Below, in pieces: positions 43,053 through 55,400 of a stretch of DNA of 64,000 nucleotides. This DNA comes from Takakia lepidozioides. Lineage: Eukaryota; Streptophyta; Takakiopsida; Takakiales; Takakiaceae. The notes beneath the pieces were generated by a model, which saw nothing but the letters and a program-made list of their open reading frames with translations, made no database searches and was not told the origin of the DNA. A program made the translations under genes and the position numbers. Where the stretch lies: positions 69,254,001 to 69,318,000 of the forward strand of contig CM060733.1 in assembly GCA_030704615.1 (NCBI GenBank). Direction: 5' to 3'. Position 1 is the first letter of the stretch, and the number at the start of each line of letters is the position of its first letter.

Positions 43053-44479
43053 TTCCCCAGTTGAAGAGGGACATCGAACGCCAACCTCGTCGCCAATTGC
43101 GGTTCTCCTTTGGCAGAACGCACCTCAATAGAGGCCCCCACGTCACTTGTCGGGAGCCCCAGCTTTTGTGCCATTGCCGGTGTCATGAAGGAGTGCGACG
43201 CTCCTGTGTCCACCAACAATGACACGTTAGTTCCGGATATTATCCCATCCACGAACAATAACTGACTCCTTTTACGTAAGGCGCCAGTTTCCTGATACAA
43301 TTCACAAGAAAATTTGCCTACCTTGCAAGTCCTGGCGACCACTGCTTCCACCAAGCGACTGATGGTATCTTCCGACAGCTCTGTGGTCGCCCGAGTCATG
43401 TTCAATTGTCGGGGCTTCGTGCACTTCTTGGCCATGTGCCCGGGCTCCCCGCAATTGAAACACACTCCATCAAAGGTCGCCTTCTGTCCGCCATAGGCCG
43501 CTCCACCCACTTTTCCTTTTGAAGCACCGGGTGCCGCCTTGACTTGTGAAGGCCCTCCCTTCGATTTCCACGTGCCATTGTCGCCGCGTGGCCTATCCCA
43601 CTTCTTTTCTGGTCGGAAGGCGTCACCTTCCCGCCGGGTCTTCTTGTGGTTCAGCTCCGTACGGCCTTGTCTTTCACCCCTAGGGACATCCGAGAAACAT
43701 TCAGCCCTCTCAATCGCCTCGTTCAAAGTCTTAGGTGGCTTCTCCTCCAACTTCCGCCTAGCCCATGGGGCCAGTCCCGCCACAAAGTTGAAGACCATTT
43801 CTGGTTCTGCCATGTCCGCGACTTCGAGCAACAGCACATTGAAAGCCTGGACATATCCCCAAATGTCATCTGTTTGCTTCAAACTCCTCATCTTGTCCCG
43901 GGCAAGCCAGGACGCGTTGAGGGGCATAAACTGCCTTTTCATCAATTCCTTGAACCCACTCCAATTCAAGGTTTCCGGGCTTGGACCTCGGTCGTGAAGG
44001 CATTTCTGCCACCATTGTTGAGCATAGCCTCTCAAATAGGTGGGAGCCACTTCCACCCGGTCCTCGTCACTCAACTTGGCCGCCCGGAAGTATTGCTCTA
44101 GCTCCAGGAGCCAGGTGTTGAGTGCCTTTCGATTTCGGACGCCCTCGAAGGTGCCGGGTTCCTTAGGCTTCACCTTAAATTTTGCCTTAGTGGAAGTGGC
44201 ATTAGTCGCCTTCAACACGTCTTTCAATGTCCCGCCAAATTGCGACAACCCTTCCCAAAAGGCTGCCGGCATGGGAGGCATCTGCTGGTCGGTCGGAGCT
44301 CTCAGGGATTCCTCGGGCTCCGACTCCTCAGATCCCTCCCGCTCTTGAGCGGCCTCGTTTTCGGAGACATGCATCGCTTCCTCAAACGGCCGCCTCAGTG
44401 ACACGTCGCCCCCATCGGGCTCACCAGGATCATCATCTTTTGGGCCGTTCCGCTTTCGCTTTGGCTTGCCCGACCCCAT
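42989..44479 (-). CDS. Ty3 gag and protease
   Basis: Starts at [12 protein letters not shown] (44479), the first ATG after the primer site in a sensible context; an earlier ATG at 44533 overlaps the primer site. The capsid region runs through [20 protein letters not shown] and [14 protein letters not shown]. One CCHC knuckle is present ([14 protein letters not shown]). The aspartic protease motif [12 protein letters not shown] is at about 43210. The open frame stops just after FTICEIDG, where the next frame supplies the rest of the protease/RT junction. Gag forms the particle that packages the element RNA. Confidence 0.9.
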   Translation of the reverse strand: MGSGKPKRKRNGPKDDDPGEPDGGDVSLRRPFEEAMHVSENEAAQEREGSEESEPEESLRAPTDQQMPPMPAAFWEGLSQFGGTLKDVLKATNATSTKAKFKVKPKEPGTFEGVRNRKALNTWLLELEQYFRAAKLSDEDRVEVAPTYLRGYAQQWWQKCLHDRGPSPETLNWSGFKELMKRQFMPLNASWLARDKMRSLKQTDDIWGYVQAFNVLLLEVADMAEPEMVFNFVAGLAPWARRKLEEKPPKTLNEAIERAECFSDVPRGERQGRTELNHKKTRREGDAFRPEKKWDRPRGDNGTWKSKGGPSQVKAAPGASKGKVGGAAYGGQKATFDGVCFNCGEPGHMAKKCTKPRQLNMTRATTELSEDTISRLVEAVVARTCKVGKFSCELYQETGALRKRSQLLFVDGIISGTNVSLLVDTGASHSFMTPAMAQKLGLPTSDVGASIEVRSAKGEPQLATRLAFDVPLQLGKWEGRENFTICEIDGVVSFWG

Positions 44480-44520
44480 GATGAGGCCAATCCCAAGGAC
44501 GATCACGTACTGAACTCTAA

Positions 44521-44532
44521 GCTCTGATACCA
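44521..44532 (-). promoter_or_regulatory. Primer-binding site (initiator Met tRNA)
   Basis: The minus strand reads TGGTATCAGAGC two bases inside the 5' LTR, the classical complement of the plant initiator Met tRNA 3' end. Confidence 0.93.
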
Positions 44533-44534
44533 AG

Positions 44535-45257
44535 TGTCGCGCATCTCACTTCGGTAATCTCCCCTTCAAGTCATAGTTGCTAGCTTGATGCGCGCGCCTA
44601 ACTCCCAACCTGGCCACCGGACCAACTTGGAGCTTCGGCTGCTCACCGGGGCATAACGGTCCCCCTTTGATCCCCCAAAGAACCCTCCACCGATTTGGAA
44701 CCAGCGGGACTTCCCTTTGGTAGTTGGCAGTCCGGAACAGCTCCCCACTCTTTGGTCGTTTTCCGGCTCGCACGCTTACTCACTAGTTTTTGGTCACCAA
44801 CGAGCTTGCACCGTTCTCAGGGTTACTACTCCCTATATATACTTCTGTAGCTGTCCGCGGGGGTTTCACAACCAGCCATGCCATTTTATGGCGAACCACC
44901 ACGAAAACCCTCGACTCCCGGTGATGAGTCGCGGTGAGTCTTGGCCCACTCACCACGGCCCCTATGGACCGTGATGAGTCCCAAGACTCCCCACGACTCC
45001 CACCACGAGGTCTCCGTCCCCATGGTGAGTCCTATGCCACCCCCACTAAGTCCCGCTAAGCTACCACCCCTTGTGGAGCCACCCCCACCGCAACCCGGTG
45101 TGCGGGGCTCCACCTAGTGAGCGCCTCCGCCTCCTTGAGTGCCTTGGGCACTCAAGGGTGCTTCAGCCCCCCATACCTATCGCTGCCGCTGCCCCCACCA
45201 CAGGGGCAGCCCCTCATGTGTTCCGACCCCCTGCCCTCAAGGCAAAGGGCCGCGACA
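44535..45257 (-). repeat. 5' LTR of the Ty3 element
   Basis: Same length and ends as 38324-39046. On the minus strand TATATATAGGGAG (about 44831-44843) is a good TATA box for element transcription. Confidence 0.93.
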
Positions 45258-45262
45258 ATAGC
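45258..45262. repeat. Right 5-bp target-site duplication of the Ty3 element (ATAGC)
   Basis: Matches 38319-38323. Confidence 0.92.
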
Positions 45263-46525
45263 TCACCAATCATTACTTCATCCTATCCCCCCCCCCCCCA
45301 AACCTTCCCTCAACTTGTGCCCTCATTACACAGCCTCTCCCCCGGTCCTAATAGCCTAGTGACAACTGCCAATCATAACCCAACCATTATCCCCCCTAAA
45401 TGCACAGGATTCAGCAGATACTCGTCAACCAGCTGTCTTTTCACTTCATACTCCACTATCAAATGACCATGTCGGTAACCCCCACGGTTGCTCTCAATGG
45501 CCAGTTCCAATACCATATTACCTCTGCCACCATCCCAGCCAGTGTTGTAATCCCTCCACACACTAACCAACAACCTATATGTTGCACAGTCCATCTGGCT
45601 CTTAGTAATTATGCAGCCAAACTTGATTCATGGACTACTTCCACAACTCTTGCATTGAACGCTCCAACCTGCCCCAAGCCGTTGTAGAGCTTTACTACAT
45701 GCAAATTGAATCCTGCCACAATGCCCACTGGCAACAAGATATACATCTGCCGAACCCCCCCAAGGGACTCACACTCGCAGCTGCTATTCTTGGACGCCAT
45801 AACCAATTCAACAGCTACCCTTCCTCGCCACTTTCTCCCCCCCTCTCTGACCACCCCCCATGGAGCCCCCACCACAACCTGGCTTGCGGGGTCAATGCAT
45901 GCTAGAGTGGCTCAAAAGGTATTGTCCACTTAGTGAAATTTTGCCAATATACCAACTTCGCGCTATGGACACTTGCAACCCTTACATTTTTATACCATCA
46001 TATATATACTTTCTGGAAAGAGGAGAATGTAGGGAATCTCTTTCACCAAGTATACTTGAGATAGGTTGTACCATGTATGAATTTTGGATACTTTTATGCA
46101 AAGCTGTAGCGATGTCCGCCCCATGCATATGAGACCTTCAAATTTAGATCAAATTTACAAATTTGGTCTGTTGAGCTTGAAACTTGGTACAGTATTAGAT
46201 CACCTACCTACAAAACCAGTGTAAAATTTTCAGAACCATCTAATGTGTATTCTAGGAATTATGGCTGCCCGATTTTGAAATTTTCACTAAAAAAAAAGCC
46301 AAAATGGACATGATACTTTAGTTGATGAATACATACTCAAATTCAATAATTTCAAGTGCATAAGGTACAGCCTACTCTAAAGCATATGTTTAAGACCTCA
46401 AAAGTATCAAAAAGTATAAGAAAAGTATAAGAAAAAGTTAAAATAAAAATAAAAATGAGCAAAAAGTATACAAAAAAGTATGCAAAAATTTCGTGGAATG
46501 ATATCACTCTAGCGTACATTGACCC
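45263..46525. other. Unassigned sequence between two LTR elements
   Basis: C-rich, then AT-rich sequence. Open frames at 45400-45930 have no recognisable domain. It continues the composition of 38170-38318 and so is probably part of an older element split by the Ty3 insertion. Confidence 0.4.
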
Positions 46526-47710
46526 TGTGGGGCTCCCCCAGTGAGTGCCTTCGGTCCTCAAGGGTGCTTCAACCCCCATTCCTACTTGCTGCCGCTGCCC
46601 CCACCACAGGGGCAACCCCTCTTGTGTCCTGACCCCCTGCCTCAAGGCAAAGAGCCGCGACATTTTGCCTTTGTGGAAGTAACATTGGTGGCCTTCACAA
46701 GGTCCTTTAGGGGTCCACCGAATTGAATCAACAATCTTTCCCCAAATGCTTACGACATCTGGGACTTCTGAGGATTCGAAGGTGCCCCGAAGAAATCCTC
46801 GGGCTCCGACTCCTCAAATGGCTCATGTTCTTGAACAACATCTTCCTCAGAGAGGCATTCCTCTTTTTCTTCTTGTGTCGCGTCGCCCCCACCGGGCTCA
46901 CTAGGTTCATCGGCTTTCGGGTCATTCCGCTTTCACCTAGTTTTTTCCGAACCCACAGTGAGGCCGATCTCAAGGACAATCGCATATTCAACTCTCTGTT
47001 TTGATATCAGGTGTCGCGCACTTTCTTTTTGTAAACTCCTCTTCAAGTCATAATTATTCGACTAATTAAGTGTGCGTGCCTAACTCCCCACCTGGCCTTT
47101 CGGTCGGATGAGAGCTTCGGCCGCTTGCCAAGGCATACCCCCTCTGCAACCATCAAATTGATGGATCACATGAAAATCCTTATGGTTGTAGGCAGTCCGG
47201 AATAGTTCCCCACACTTGGTTACTTTCCGGCTCGTTTGATTGCTTCATTAGCTTTGGTGGCTTAACGGGCTTACACTGTTTTCGGGGGTTGCTCAATCAG
47301 CCTATGACATTTTTGGTGGGCCACCAGCGAGATCCCTAACTGTCAGTGAGAAGCCGCGGTGAGTCTTGGCCCACTTCTTGCGGCCCCATTGGCCCGCGGT
47401 GAGTCCCACGACTCCCCACGACTAGTCCCACCTCAAAGACTCAGCCCCATGGTGAGTCCTATGCCACCCCCACTACGACTCCCTACGCTATGACTACCCC
47501 ACTTGGAGCCCCCACCGCAGCCCGGTTGTGGGGCTCCACTTAATGAGTGCCTCCGACCTCTTGAGTGCCTTAGGCACTCAAAGGTCATTCAGCCCCTACT
47601 TCCACTGCTACCGCCATAGGGGCAGCCCCTCTTGTGTCCCGACCCCCTGCCTTCGAGGTAAATGGCCCCTCTCGTGTACCCCGCCCTCAAGGCAATTTAA
47701 GGCCGCGACA
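46526..47710 (-). mobile_element. Gutted relative of the Ty3 element
   Basis: A partial 3' LTR (46526-46662, ending GCCGCGACA), a short internal piece matching the start of gag (46663-47011: TTTTGCCTTTGTGGAAGTAAC against TTTTGCCTTAGTGGAAGTGGC), and a full-length but diverged 5' LTR (47012-47710). The primer site is degenerate. Nearly all of gag and pol is deleted. Confidence 0.8.
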
Positions 47711-49051
47711 GCAAATGTCTGAATGACGGGTCTTTGCACAAGTTGACATCGAATTCATTGTAAAGCTAAACCTGACAACGTCTCAAAGCTCTGAAAAGAA
47801 CTCCACATAGAGAACGTCAATGTTTTCTTCGCCAACGATATTTTAATAATAGCGTCTTCAATGCGCCTATGGGCCCCGCTAGTACAGCCTATGGGGTTAG
47901 CTCATAAGCTCACCGCCCACCCACCAGGTCCGCCGGATAGTCTAGTCTGTTCTGGAGAGTCTGCTGGAGGGTCCACTCTGCAGTCTAGTCCATTCTGCAA
48001 GTTCTTTAGAGGGTCCACTCTACGTGCAGAGTGGACTGTGAGTCCACATGCCCAGTCCGCTAGAGGGTCCGCGCAGTCTGCTGGAAGGTCCGCCGCCGTA
48101 GAAGAACAAAGACTTAAATTTTTTTCAGAAAGAACCATTATACAAAATATATAATGATTAACACACATTGCCCCGGCCCATTACCACCTAACATGAATTG
48201 AACACCGAACTCATGCTCAGTATGCGTTGCTCTTAACCAGGTCACACTACCTACTGCTTTCTACAAACTTTTGAAATAACTAATGTTTTGTCTGCATTCC
48301 TAGTACATGTTTTATGTGTTTTATGGGCCACAACAGACCTGCTTGCCCAGTAGAACCAGTAGACCTGCTTGCCCGACAGACCCAATAGCAGACTGAGCCG
48401 CAGTGGACCCTCCGACGGGTAGGGGCGCTCCCACCCTTCGTGACCCTCTCTGCTATGCGTGGGCCCCACTACAGGCACACACATGCACATTGAAGACGCT
48501 ATTATCTTTCAATGAGAACCCGTTTTCTTCCCCTCATTATAAGATCAAAATAGATATTGAATACCATAGATGTGATATTGGGGTCTTATCCGCACAACGC
48601 AAATCGAGGAGGAGCGGGAGAGAGAGATCAAAACGCAAGGAGGACAAACACCACACCGAGCAGCAGCACTAGAATGAGAGCGAGGAGACCGAAAAGGTTG
48701 CAGAAAAACCCAAAGGTCAAGTTGGCTACTGAATTAATTAAAGACGGATGGAGGTTTTTGATACTAGGGGTTTCATTACACTTAGAAGAGATGAAATAGA
48801 GGGAGATGGAGAGGGAAGGATGAAAAAACATGGGGGGAGAAGCGAGAAATTGGAATAGTTGCGAGAAATTCGAACTGAGGATGAAATGAAAAGATTTGCA
48901 TATCATTGAAAAGCATGTGAGAGGATCTAATTGAAGAAGGACAGAGGAGGGAGCATGGAGACGAAACATAAGGGGAACAAGGGGAAAATTGGACGAGAGA
49001 GACGAAGTGACCGTTGGCGCCTCGCTCCACAAACCATGGATGGCCTCCCCC

Positions 49052-49052
<1 letters not shown>
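47711..49052. other. Non-coding stretch with short repeats
   Basis: At 47940-48095 the motif CTGCTGGAGGGTCC (variants CTAGAGGGTCC, CTGGAAGGTCC) recurs about five times. No gene or transposon recognised. Confidence 0.5.

Positions 49053-49083
<31 letters not shown>
49053..49083 (+). repeat. Poly-C tract of 31 bases
   Basis: An uninterrupted run of C. Its length in the real genome is uncertain because such runs assemble poorly. Confidence 0.85.
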
Positions 49084-49085
<2 letters not shown>

Positions 49086-49543
49086 CTGACTTTCGCATGA
49101 GATTACTTTGAAAGAGGCTATTTTCTCCTCTCCCTATAATTAAATGATTCTTTTTAAAATAAATACATAATAAAAACATTAAATGACCCCCTTATTGATG
49201 TTTGTATTCATTTAAAGGTGGTTCACGTTCCACCAAAGTAAGATTGAGGCGGAAGAAGGCTTGTAGAAGGTACCCCTCACCCTCCTCATCCTCTTTTATA
49301 TATTCTCTAAAGGCTGTGGTGGAGCCTTCTAAAGGGGCCACCGCCTCATCCTACTTCTCTGGAAAGCTCTAGAAGGAGGCTCCACCTGCCTCACATATCG
49401 TGCTTAAATGCTCTCCTCTACACATAGTCTCACATATCAACCATTCAAATATCAAGTGGCCTCCCTCCACATTGGCCGCTCCATTTCTCTCCTTTTTTTC
49501 AACCTTTAGAAACAACCCCTCCCAGAATTTGGGACCCTTATGC

Positions 49544-49657
49544 CATTATGTATTGGATACTGTCAATGTGGAGGAGAATTATCGAGAATAATCAGAGCTG
49601 CATTATGTATTGGATACTGTCAATGTGGAGGAGCATTATCGAGAATAATCAGAGCTG
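49544..49657 (+). repeat. 57-bp tandem duplication
   Basis: CATTATGTATTGGATACTGT... through ATCAGAGCTG occurs twice back to back, starting at 49544 and 49601, with one or two differences. Confidence 0.9.
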
Positions 49658-49864
49658 CAGGCGAGCTACGGCAGCAGCGAGTCTACTACGAGGATTTTTT
49701 GAGATTGCTTCGACGGATGGACATTATCTTACTTAATATGTCGATATGGATGTTATTTATCCAACTTTTCATCCAAAACGGGTGCATGTGGAGGTGGGTT
49801 GGGACTTGGGACACCCCCAAATGGTCTCCACGAGGCTGCAACTGGTGGAAGTAGTTTCTGCATA

Positions 49865-51870
49865 TGGAGACACTTATCAATATATGGAGCGAGACGTTTG
49901 TTTTGTTTTGTCACGTTGAGATGTCCCAAACCGCGAGGCCCCAGCCTTGGTGCTTGGTACCATTGGAAAGGCCTCAACGAGGAGGGGTGCACGGGCTTGG
50001 TCTCATAATTTTTGGACCTGCGGTGTGGGAGATGCGGAATTTCAAGTACTTTGGGTCCTTGGAAATTCCCCAAAAATAGCAAAGTGGGCATTCCTGGGAC
50101 AATGGTTGGAGCCTCGACAGGAGAGATATCAACGGAAAGGTCTTCGGTTCAAATCTGATCGTAGGCTCTGTGGAAAATAAAACGATGAGATATGGCTAAA
50201 ACGAATTTCAAGTACTTTTGGTCACTGGACAATGATTGGAGCCTCGACAGGAGAGATATCAAGGGAAAGGTCTCCAGTCCAAATCTGGTCGTAGGCTCTG
50301 TAGAACAAAAAATGATGAGATATGGCTTGCTTCATATATTGACTAGGGTAGCCTGTGCCGTTGGCCCAAGTGTCTAGTGTCATCTAAGTCCAAGTGCAAT
50401 GCCCTATGTATCTAGAGACCCTCCTCTTTGGGAGATCTAGGCCTAGGGTAGCATCATTGGCCCATGTGTTAAGAATTGAAATCTAAGTCCAAGTGTAACC
50501 CCCTATGTATTCAAGTAGCGTCTCCTATGTCAAGGCCCATGTGTGAAGAATTGAAATCTAAGTCCAAGTACAATTCCTTATGTATCCAAGTGGGTCTCCT
50601 ATGTCGAGGCCCAAGTGCGACCTTTAGTGTAGCCTATGCCGTTGGCCCATGTGTGAAGAATTGAAATCTAAGCCCAAGTGCAATCTTCTATTCATGTATC
50701 CAAGTGCAGTGTCATCTAAGTCCAAGTGCAATCCCATATCTAATCATTTTTTATTTTTTTTCAGAGAGCCTACGACCAGATTTGAACCGGAGACCTTTCC
50801 TTTGATATCTCTCCCGTTGAGGCTCCAACCATTGTCCCATGAATGCCCACTTTGCCCTTTTTGCTATTTTTTGTGAATTTCCAGCGACCAAAAGTACTTG
50901 GAATTCCGTAGCTCCCACACCGCATGTCCAAAAATCATGAGACCAAGCCGGTGCACCCCTCCTCGTCGAGGGCTTTCCAACGGTACCAAGCACCGGCGCT
51001 GGGGCCTCGCGGTTTGGGACATCTCAACGCGACAAAACAAACAAAACAAAACAAAACAAAACAAACGTCTCGCTTCATATATTGACTAGGATAGCCTGTG
51101 CCGTTGGCCCAGGTGTCCAATGTCATCTAAGTCATATAAGTCTAATCATTTTTAACAGAACCTACAACCAAAAGTACTTGAAATTTGTTTTAGCCATATC
51201 TCATCATTTTTTTCCACATGGCCTACGACCAGATTTGAACCGGAGACCTTTCCCTTGATATCTCTCCTGTCGAAGCTCCCACCATTGTCCGAGGAATGCC
51301 CACTTTCCTATTTTTCGGGAATTTCCAGCGACCAAAAGTACTTGAAATTCAACATCTCCCACACCGCATGTCCAAAAATCATGAGACCAAGTCGGTGCAC
51401 CCCTCCTCATCGAGGGCTTTCCATTGGTACCAAGCACCAAGGCTGGACCCGCGGTTTCGGACATCTCAAATCTACAAAACAAAACAAACGTCTTGATTCA
51501 TATATTGATGCACTTGGACTTAGATGAACATTGGACACTTGGGCCAACGACACAGGCTACAATTTGTTTGTTTGTTTGTTTTGTTTTGTTTTGTCACGTT
51601 GAGATGTCCCAAACCGGAGGCCCCAGCCCTGGTGCTTGGTACCATTGGAAAGCCCTCGACGAGGAGGGGTGCACGGGGGTGGTCTGGTCTCATAATTTTT
51701 GGACCTGCGGTGTGGGATATGTGGAATTTCATGTACTTTTGGTCGCTGGAAATCCGCAAAAAATAGCAAAGTGGGTTTTCATGGCACAATGATCGGAGCC
51801 TCGACAGGAGAGATATCAAGGAAAAGGTCTCCGGTTCAAATCAGGTCGTAGGTTCTGTGGGAAAAAAATG
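49865..51870. repeat. Four copies of a ~330-bp repeat in inverted pairs
   Basis: Copies at about 49880-50210 (plus), 50745-51075 (minus), 51190-51500 (minus) and 51570-51870 (plus). Shared landmarks: GAGATGTCCCAAACCG, GGTGCTTGGTACCATTGG, GGAGGGGTGCACGG, GGAGAGATATCAA and GGTTCAAATCTG. The last resembles a tRNA B box (GGTTCAANTCC), and TGGTTGGAGCC lies about 45 bases upstream, so a tRNA-derived SINE is possible but unproven. The intervening phrase TAGCCTGTGCCGTTGGCCC also recurs. Confidence 0.75.
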
Positions 51871-52481
51871 ATTAGACTTAGATGACTTATAATACATTGG
51901 ACACTTGGGCCAAAGGCGCAGGCTACCCTAGTCGATCATAATTTCATACCTGATCAGGGAAAAACACAGCCATACGGCTATTAAGGACAATGGAAAAACG
52001 GCAATGGAAGGTCGTGCATTTGGAGTGGGCCAGTTTTGTGCTCACTGGGGCATTCATCCGTTTCAAGAGTCATGGGCAATGCACGCTTGCCACGTGGGTG
52101 AAGATTCGTATAGTGTTGTGCCCTACAGTGCTTGTGCTGTACGAGAGCCCCCTCTCTCTCACACCACCAAGTCATGACATACAGAATCACGCACCCGACC
52201 ATGGTGGTAAGGGAAGTTATGGCATGCTTTGTTTGGTTTACCTGCTCAACATTTGGAAGGTGGGTTTTGGGTAACGTGTGATTGATTGCGAGACTGAGGT
52301 CTGTGGAGGGTTCAGATTACAAGGGTTTGATTTGGTTTTTGGTTGTGGTGTTGGTGTTGGGGTTGTCTCGCTCGAGACAGTTTTCTTGTCCCATGGCTAT
52401 GGCGGGATAGGAAAAGTGCAGGCATTGCATGTTTCTCTGGCACTCGTTCTTTAGGGCTTGCATGGTTGATGAACTGGGTCG
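51871..52481. other. Probable promoter and 5' leader of the METTL14 gene
   Basis: No other gene is seen here. No decisive TATA box found. Confidence 0.4.
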
Positions 52482-55400
52482 ATGGACAGCCCTGATAGAG
52501 GAAGCAAGGAGAAAGAGCTGGCAAAGAGACGAAAGATTGAGGCGGCGCAAAGCTCCAGAGATCGAGGCTGGGATGAGGAGAACACATGGACAGATGATCG
52601 CAAGCCTCGGTCTGGTAAGTCAAGAAAAACTAGTAAGGCTGATCGCGATTCCAGTGTGGGCGGGAGACGAGACAGAGAAAAGGGGGAGAGGGTTTCCAGG
52701 GGTGGGACTGCACGAGAGAGTGGTAGTGGTAGGGATGAATATTATGAGAAGGGAGAGAAGCGGTTGCGATCTTCCAAAGAGGAGGAAAGATATTTAGTAA
52801 AAGTGGAGAGAGAAGATGCCAGCGGTGCAGGCGACTTTACAAGCGGCCGTGCAGGTAGTGGGAAAAAGAGGAATGGATTAGGCAAGACAGGCTGGAAACT
52901 GGAGACTGCTGGATTTGATGAAAATGACGAGGGAAGAGTGGCTGACCGAGGTGATGACTTGCTGCTTGAAATTTATGACGGCAAGTCCAGGAAAGGGAAC
53001 ATTCAGGCAGAGAGATTAGAGAAATCCAGTAAAGGTCCCGGTTTGGATAACAGCATCGGTAGGAGCCGGAGCCGAGGTGAAAAAGTTAAAGAAGCTGGCG
53101 ATCGAAGCAATGACAGAAATAAAGAAATAAGGGACAGAAGTAGACCTTTCGAGGAGGAGCGATTGGGGGAGAGAGCGGGAAGTTGGGTTGATTCAGATGA
53201 TGCCCGGGGGTTGGAACGCAAGAAAAGTGGGAGGGAAAAAATGCGTGGGACCAAAGGAGAGAGAGATGATAAGGAGGCTCGACTTTTAGTCAATGAAGAA
53301 GAGAGAGTGGAGGTTAAGGTCGAGCAATCGGAGGAGATAAGGTCTGGAACCAGCAGCAGGGTTGGGGTGGACAGTAGAGATGATAAGGGTGTTACAAGAC
53401 AGGATCGAGGCAGAGAGAGAGCAAGTAGTCGGTGGGAGAAAGTCGAGGTTGTGCAGGAGGAGGTTGTTCTGGAAGGTAAAGAGAGAAGGCAGTCCAAAGG
53501 TGGAGAGAGAAATTTGGAGAAAATTGAGAGCCAGTGGGATGAGTCAGATGATGGGAAAAGTGGTGGTCGTGGAAGAAGGGGAGAAAAAGGGGCTGATGAG
53601 GAAAGTAGAGAAGGAAGGCTTCAAGAAAGAGAGAGAGGAGATGCAGTGGGACATGATGGCTCTGAGGAAGGGGGCAAACGAGGAAGAACAGAGAGGGTTG
53701 AGGAAAGCAGGCTTGACCGGGGTCATGGCGGCAGAGACAGGCTTGACCAGGAAGGTTCAGAGGAGGTGGGGAAATCTTCAGGTGGAGTAAGAGTAGACAG
53801 AGGGCAGGAGACTAGAACAGAGCGCCATCGGAGAGACAGAGAGAGGCTTGAACAGGAGAAGTCTGATGATTGGGGCAGATCTGTGGGGGGTAGAGAGAGA
53901 GGAGAGAGAGAAAGGGGGGAGGAAAGTAGCAGGGTAGGTCGCTATCGTGGGACAGAGAAGGTTGAATGGGAGGAGTCAGATGAGGTGGCCAAGTATGGAG
54001 CAGGGAGAGAAAGGGGGGAGGAGCTTTTTAGGTCAGATCGGTACAAAGGGAGAGAGAGGCTTGATCGAGAAGAGTCAGCGTTTGGGGGAAAGTCCATGGA
54101 CATGGGAGAGAGAGAAAGAGGGGAGGAAAGTTCTAGGGCAGATCGCCAGCGTAGGGGGAGAGATAAACTCCAGGAAGGAGATGACGAAGTTGAGGGTGGG
54201 GGAAGGGCTGGCGGGGGAGGAAGATCAGAGAGAGGGGATCATGAGAGGGAGAAGCGCCGAGGAAGAGAGAAACAAGGAATGGGGTGGGAGGAGTTGGAGG
54301 ATGTTTGGGGCCGGTCTAGTGGAAGGGGTAGAGGTGAGGAAGGCAGAGGAGGAAAGCCTGGTGACAGAGATAGGGTAAGTGAAGATGGATGGGTGTTATC
54401 TGCTGGAAAAGAGAGGGGGGATGGAGTGAGAAGGGGGAGATCCAGTGGAAGGGAGAGAGAAGACGAAGAGAAGAGGGGAAGGTCTGTTGCAAGAGAGAGA
54501 GGTGATGAGGAAGGAGGTGGGAGATCAGGTGGGAGAGATGATGAGAGAGGGGAAAAGGGAAGGGGAAGGGACAGAGTGGAGAGTGGACATGAGCTTTCGG
54601 AAGACGGTGGAAGGTCTAGAGGAAGAATTAGAAGTGGCAAAGCTATGAGAGGCTCTCGGAGCCCAGAGGAAAGGAAAGGAGGCCGTTCAGACTGGGATGA
54701 ATATGAGAGAGAGTGGTCGGATGATAGAGAGGACATTGAGAGGCAGAGAGGAAGTGGTCGGAGGGGTGGTCGTGAGAGAGAACATGAGGAGCGGGACAGA
54801 TACAGAGACAGGGAAAGGCCTGTCAGAGACAGGGAAAGGCCTTATGACCGAGGCTGGGAGAGAGACAGAGAGAGAGGGAGAGAGTGGGAGGAACCTTTGG
54901 ACCGACGAAGAGATCGTCATCGAGCCAGACATAAGGAGAGGGAGGGAGTCAAGGTGAGGGAAGCTGACTATGAAGTAGAGCGCACTGGTTGGGAGACTGA
55001 GAAAAAACGAGAGAAAGCTGACAGAGAGAACATGGAACGGGAGAGGGTCGAAAGAGAGGGCAGCGAGCGAAGCAGGATGGAGAGAGAAAGACTGGAGGTA
55101 TTGAGAAGTCCTAGAGGTTTTGGGACATTGAGTGAAAACAGTGGGCGTGGTAACAATGTTCCCTCAAATTTCGCAGATTCTGCCCGAGGAGGTTCCCATG
55201 TTGGCCCCTTCCTGCCTCGGGGAGCAGATGTGGGATTTTTTCCAGGGGACTACTTTAGTGGGGTTGGGGAGGTTGACTGGGATGGTCCTCATCAGGAGGA
55301 AAGAATGCGCATGGGGGAGGCCCTTTTCCTAGGGGGTGGTGAACGGTATATGGATGATGAAGGCCCACTCAGTCACGACCCTGGGTTTGGCCCTGGCAGA

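Larger units (their letters stand above)
38324..45257 (-). mobile_element. Ty3/gypsy chromovirus retrotransposon, 6,934 bp
   Basis: Two 723-bp LTRs (TGTCGCGCA...GCCGCGACA) in the same orientation, differing at about six positions by eye; 5-bp duplications ATAGC; primer-binding site for initiator Met tRNA next to the right LTR; gag, protease, reverse transcriptase, RNase H and integrase on the minus strand. The close LTRs indicate a recent insertion. The coding region nevertheless has at least three frame changes and an inverted chromodomain segment. Confidence 0.95.

Noticed and set aside
45263-45933. A gene for a Pro/Thr-rich protein
   Set aside because: Overlapping open frames in all three frames, compositional bias only, no domain and no splice evidence.
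49053-49083. Poly-C tract as a G-quadruplex/i-motif regulatory element
   Set aside because: No supporting context; the length is uncertain and it may be an assembly artefact.
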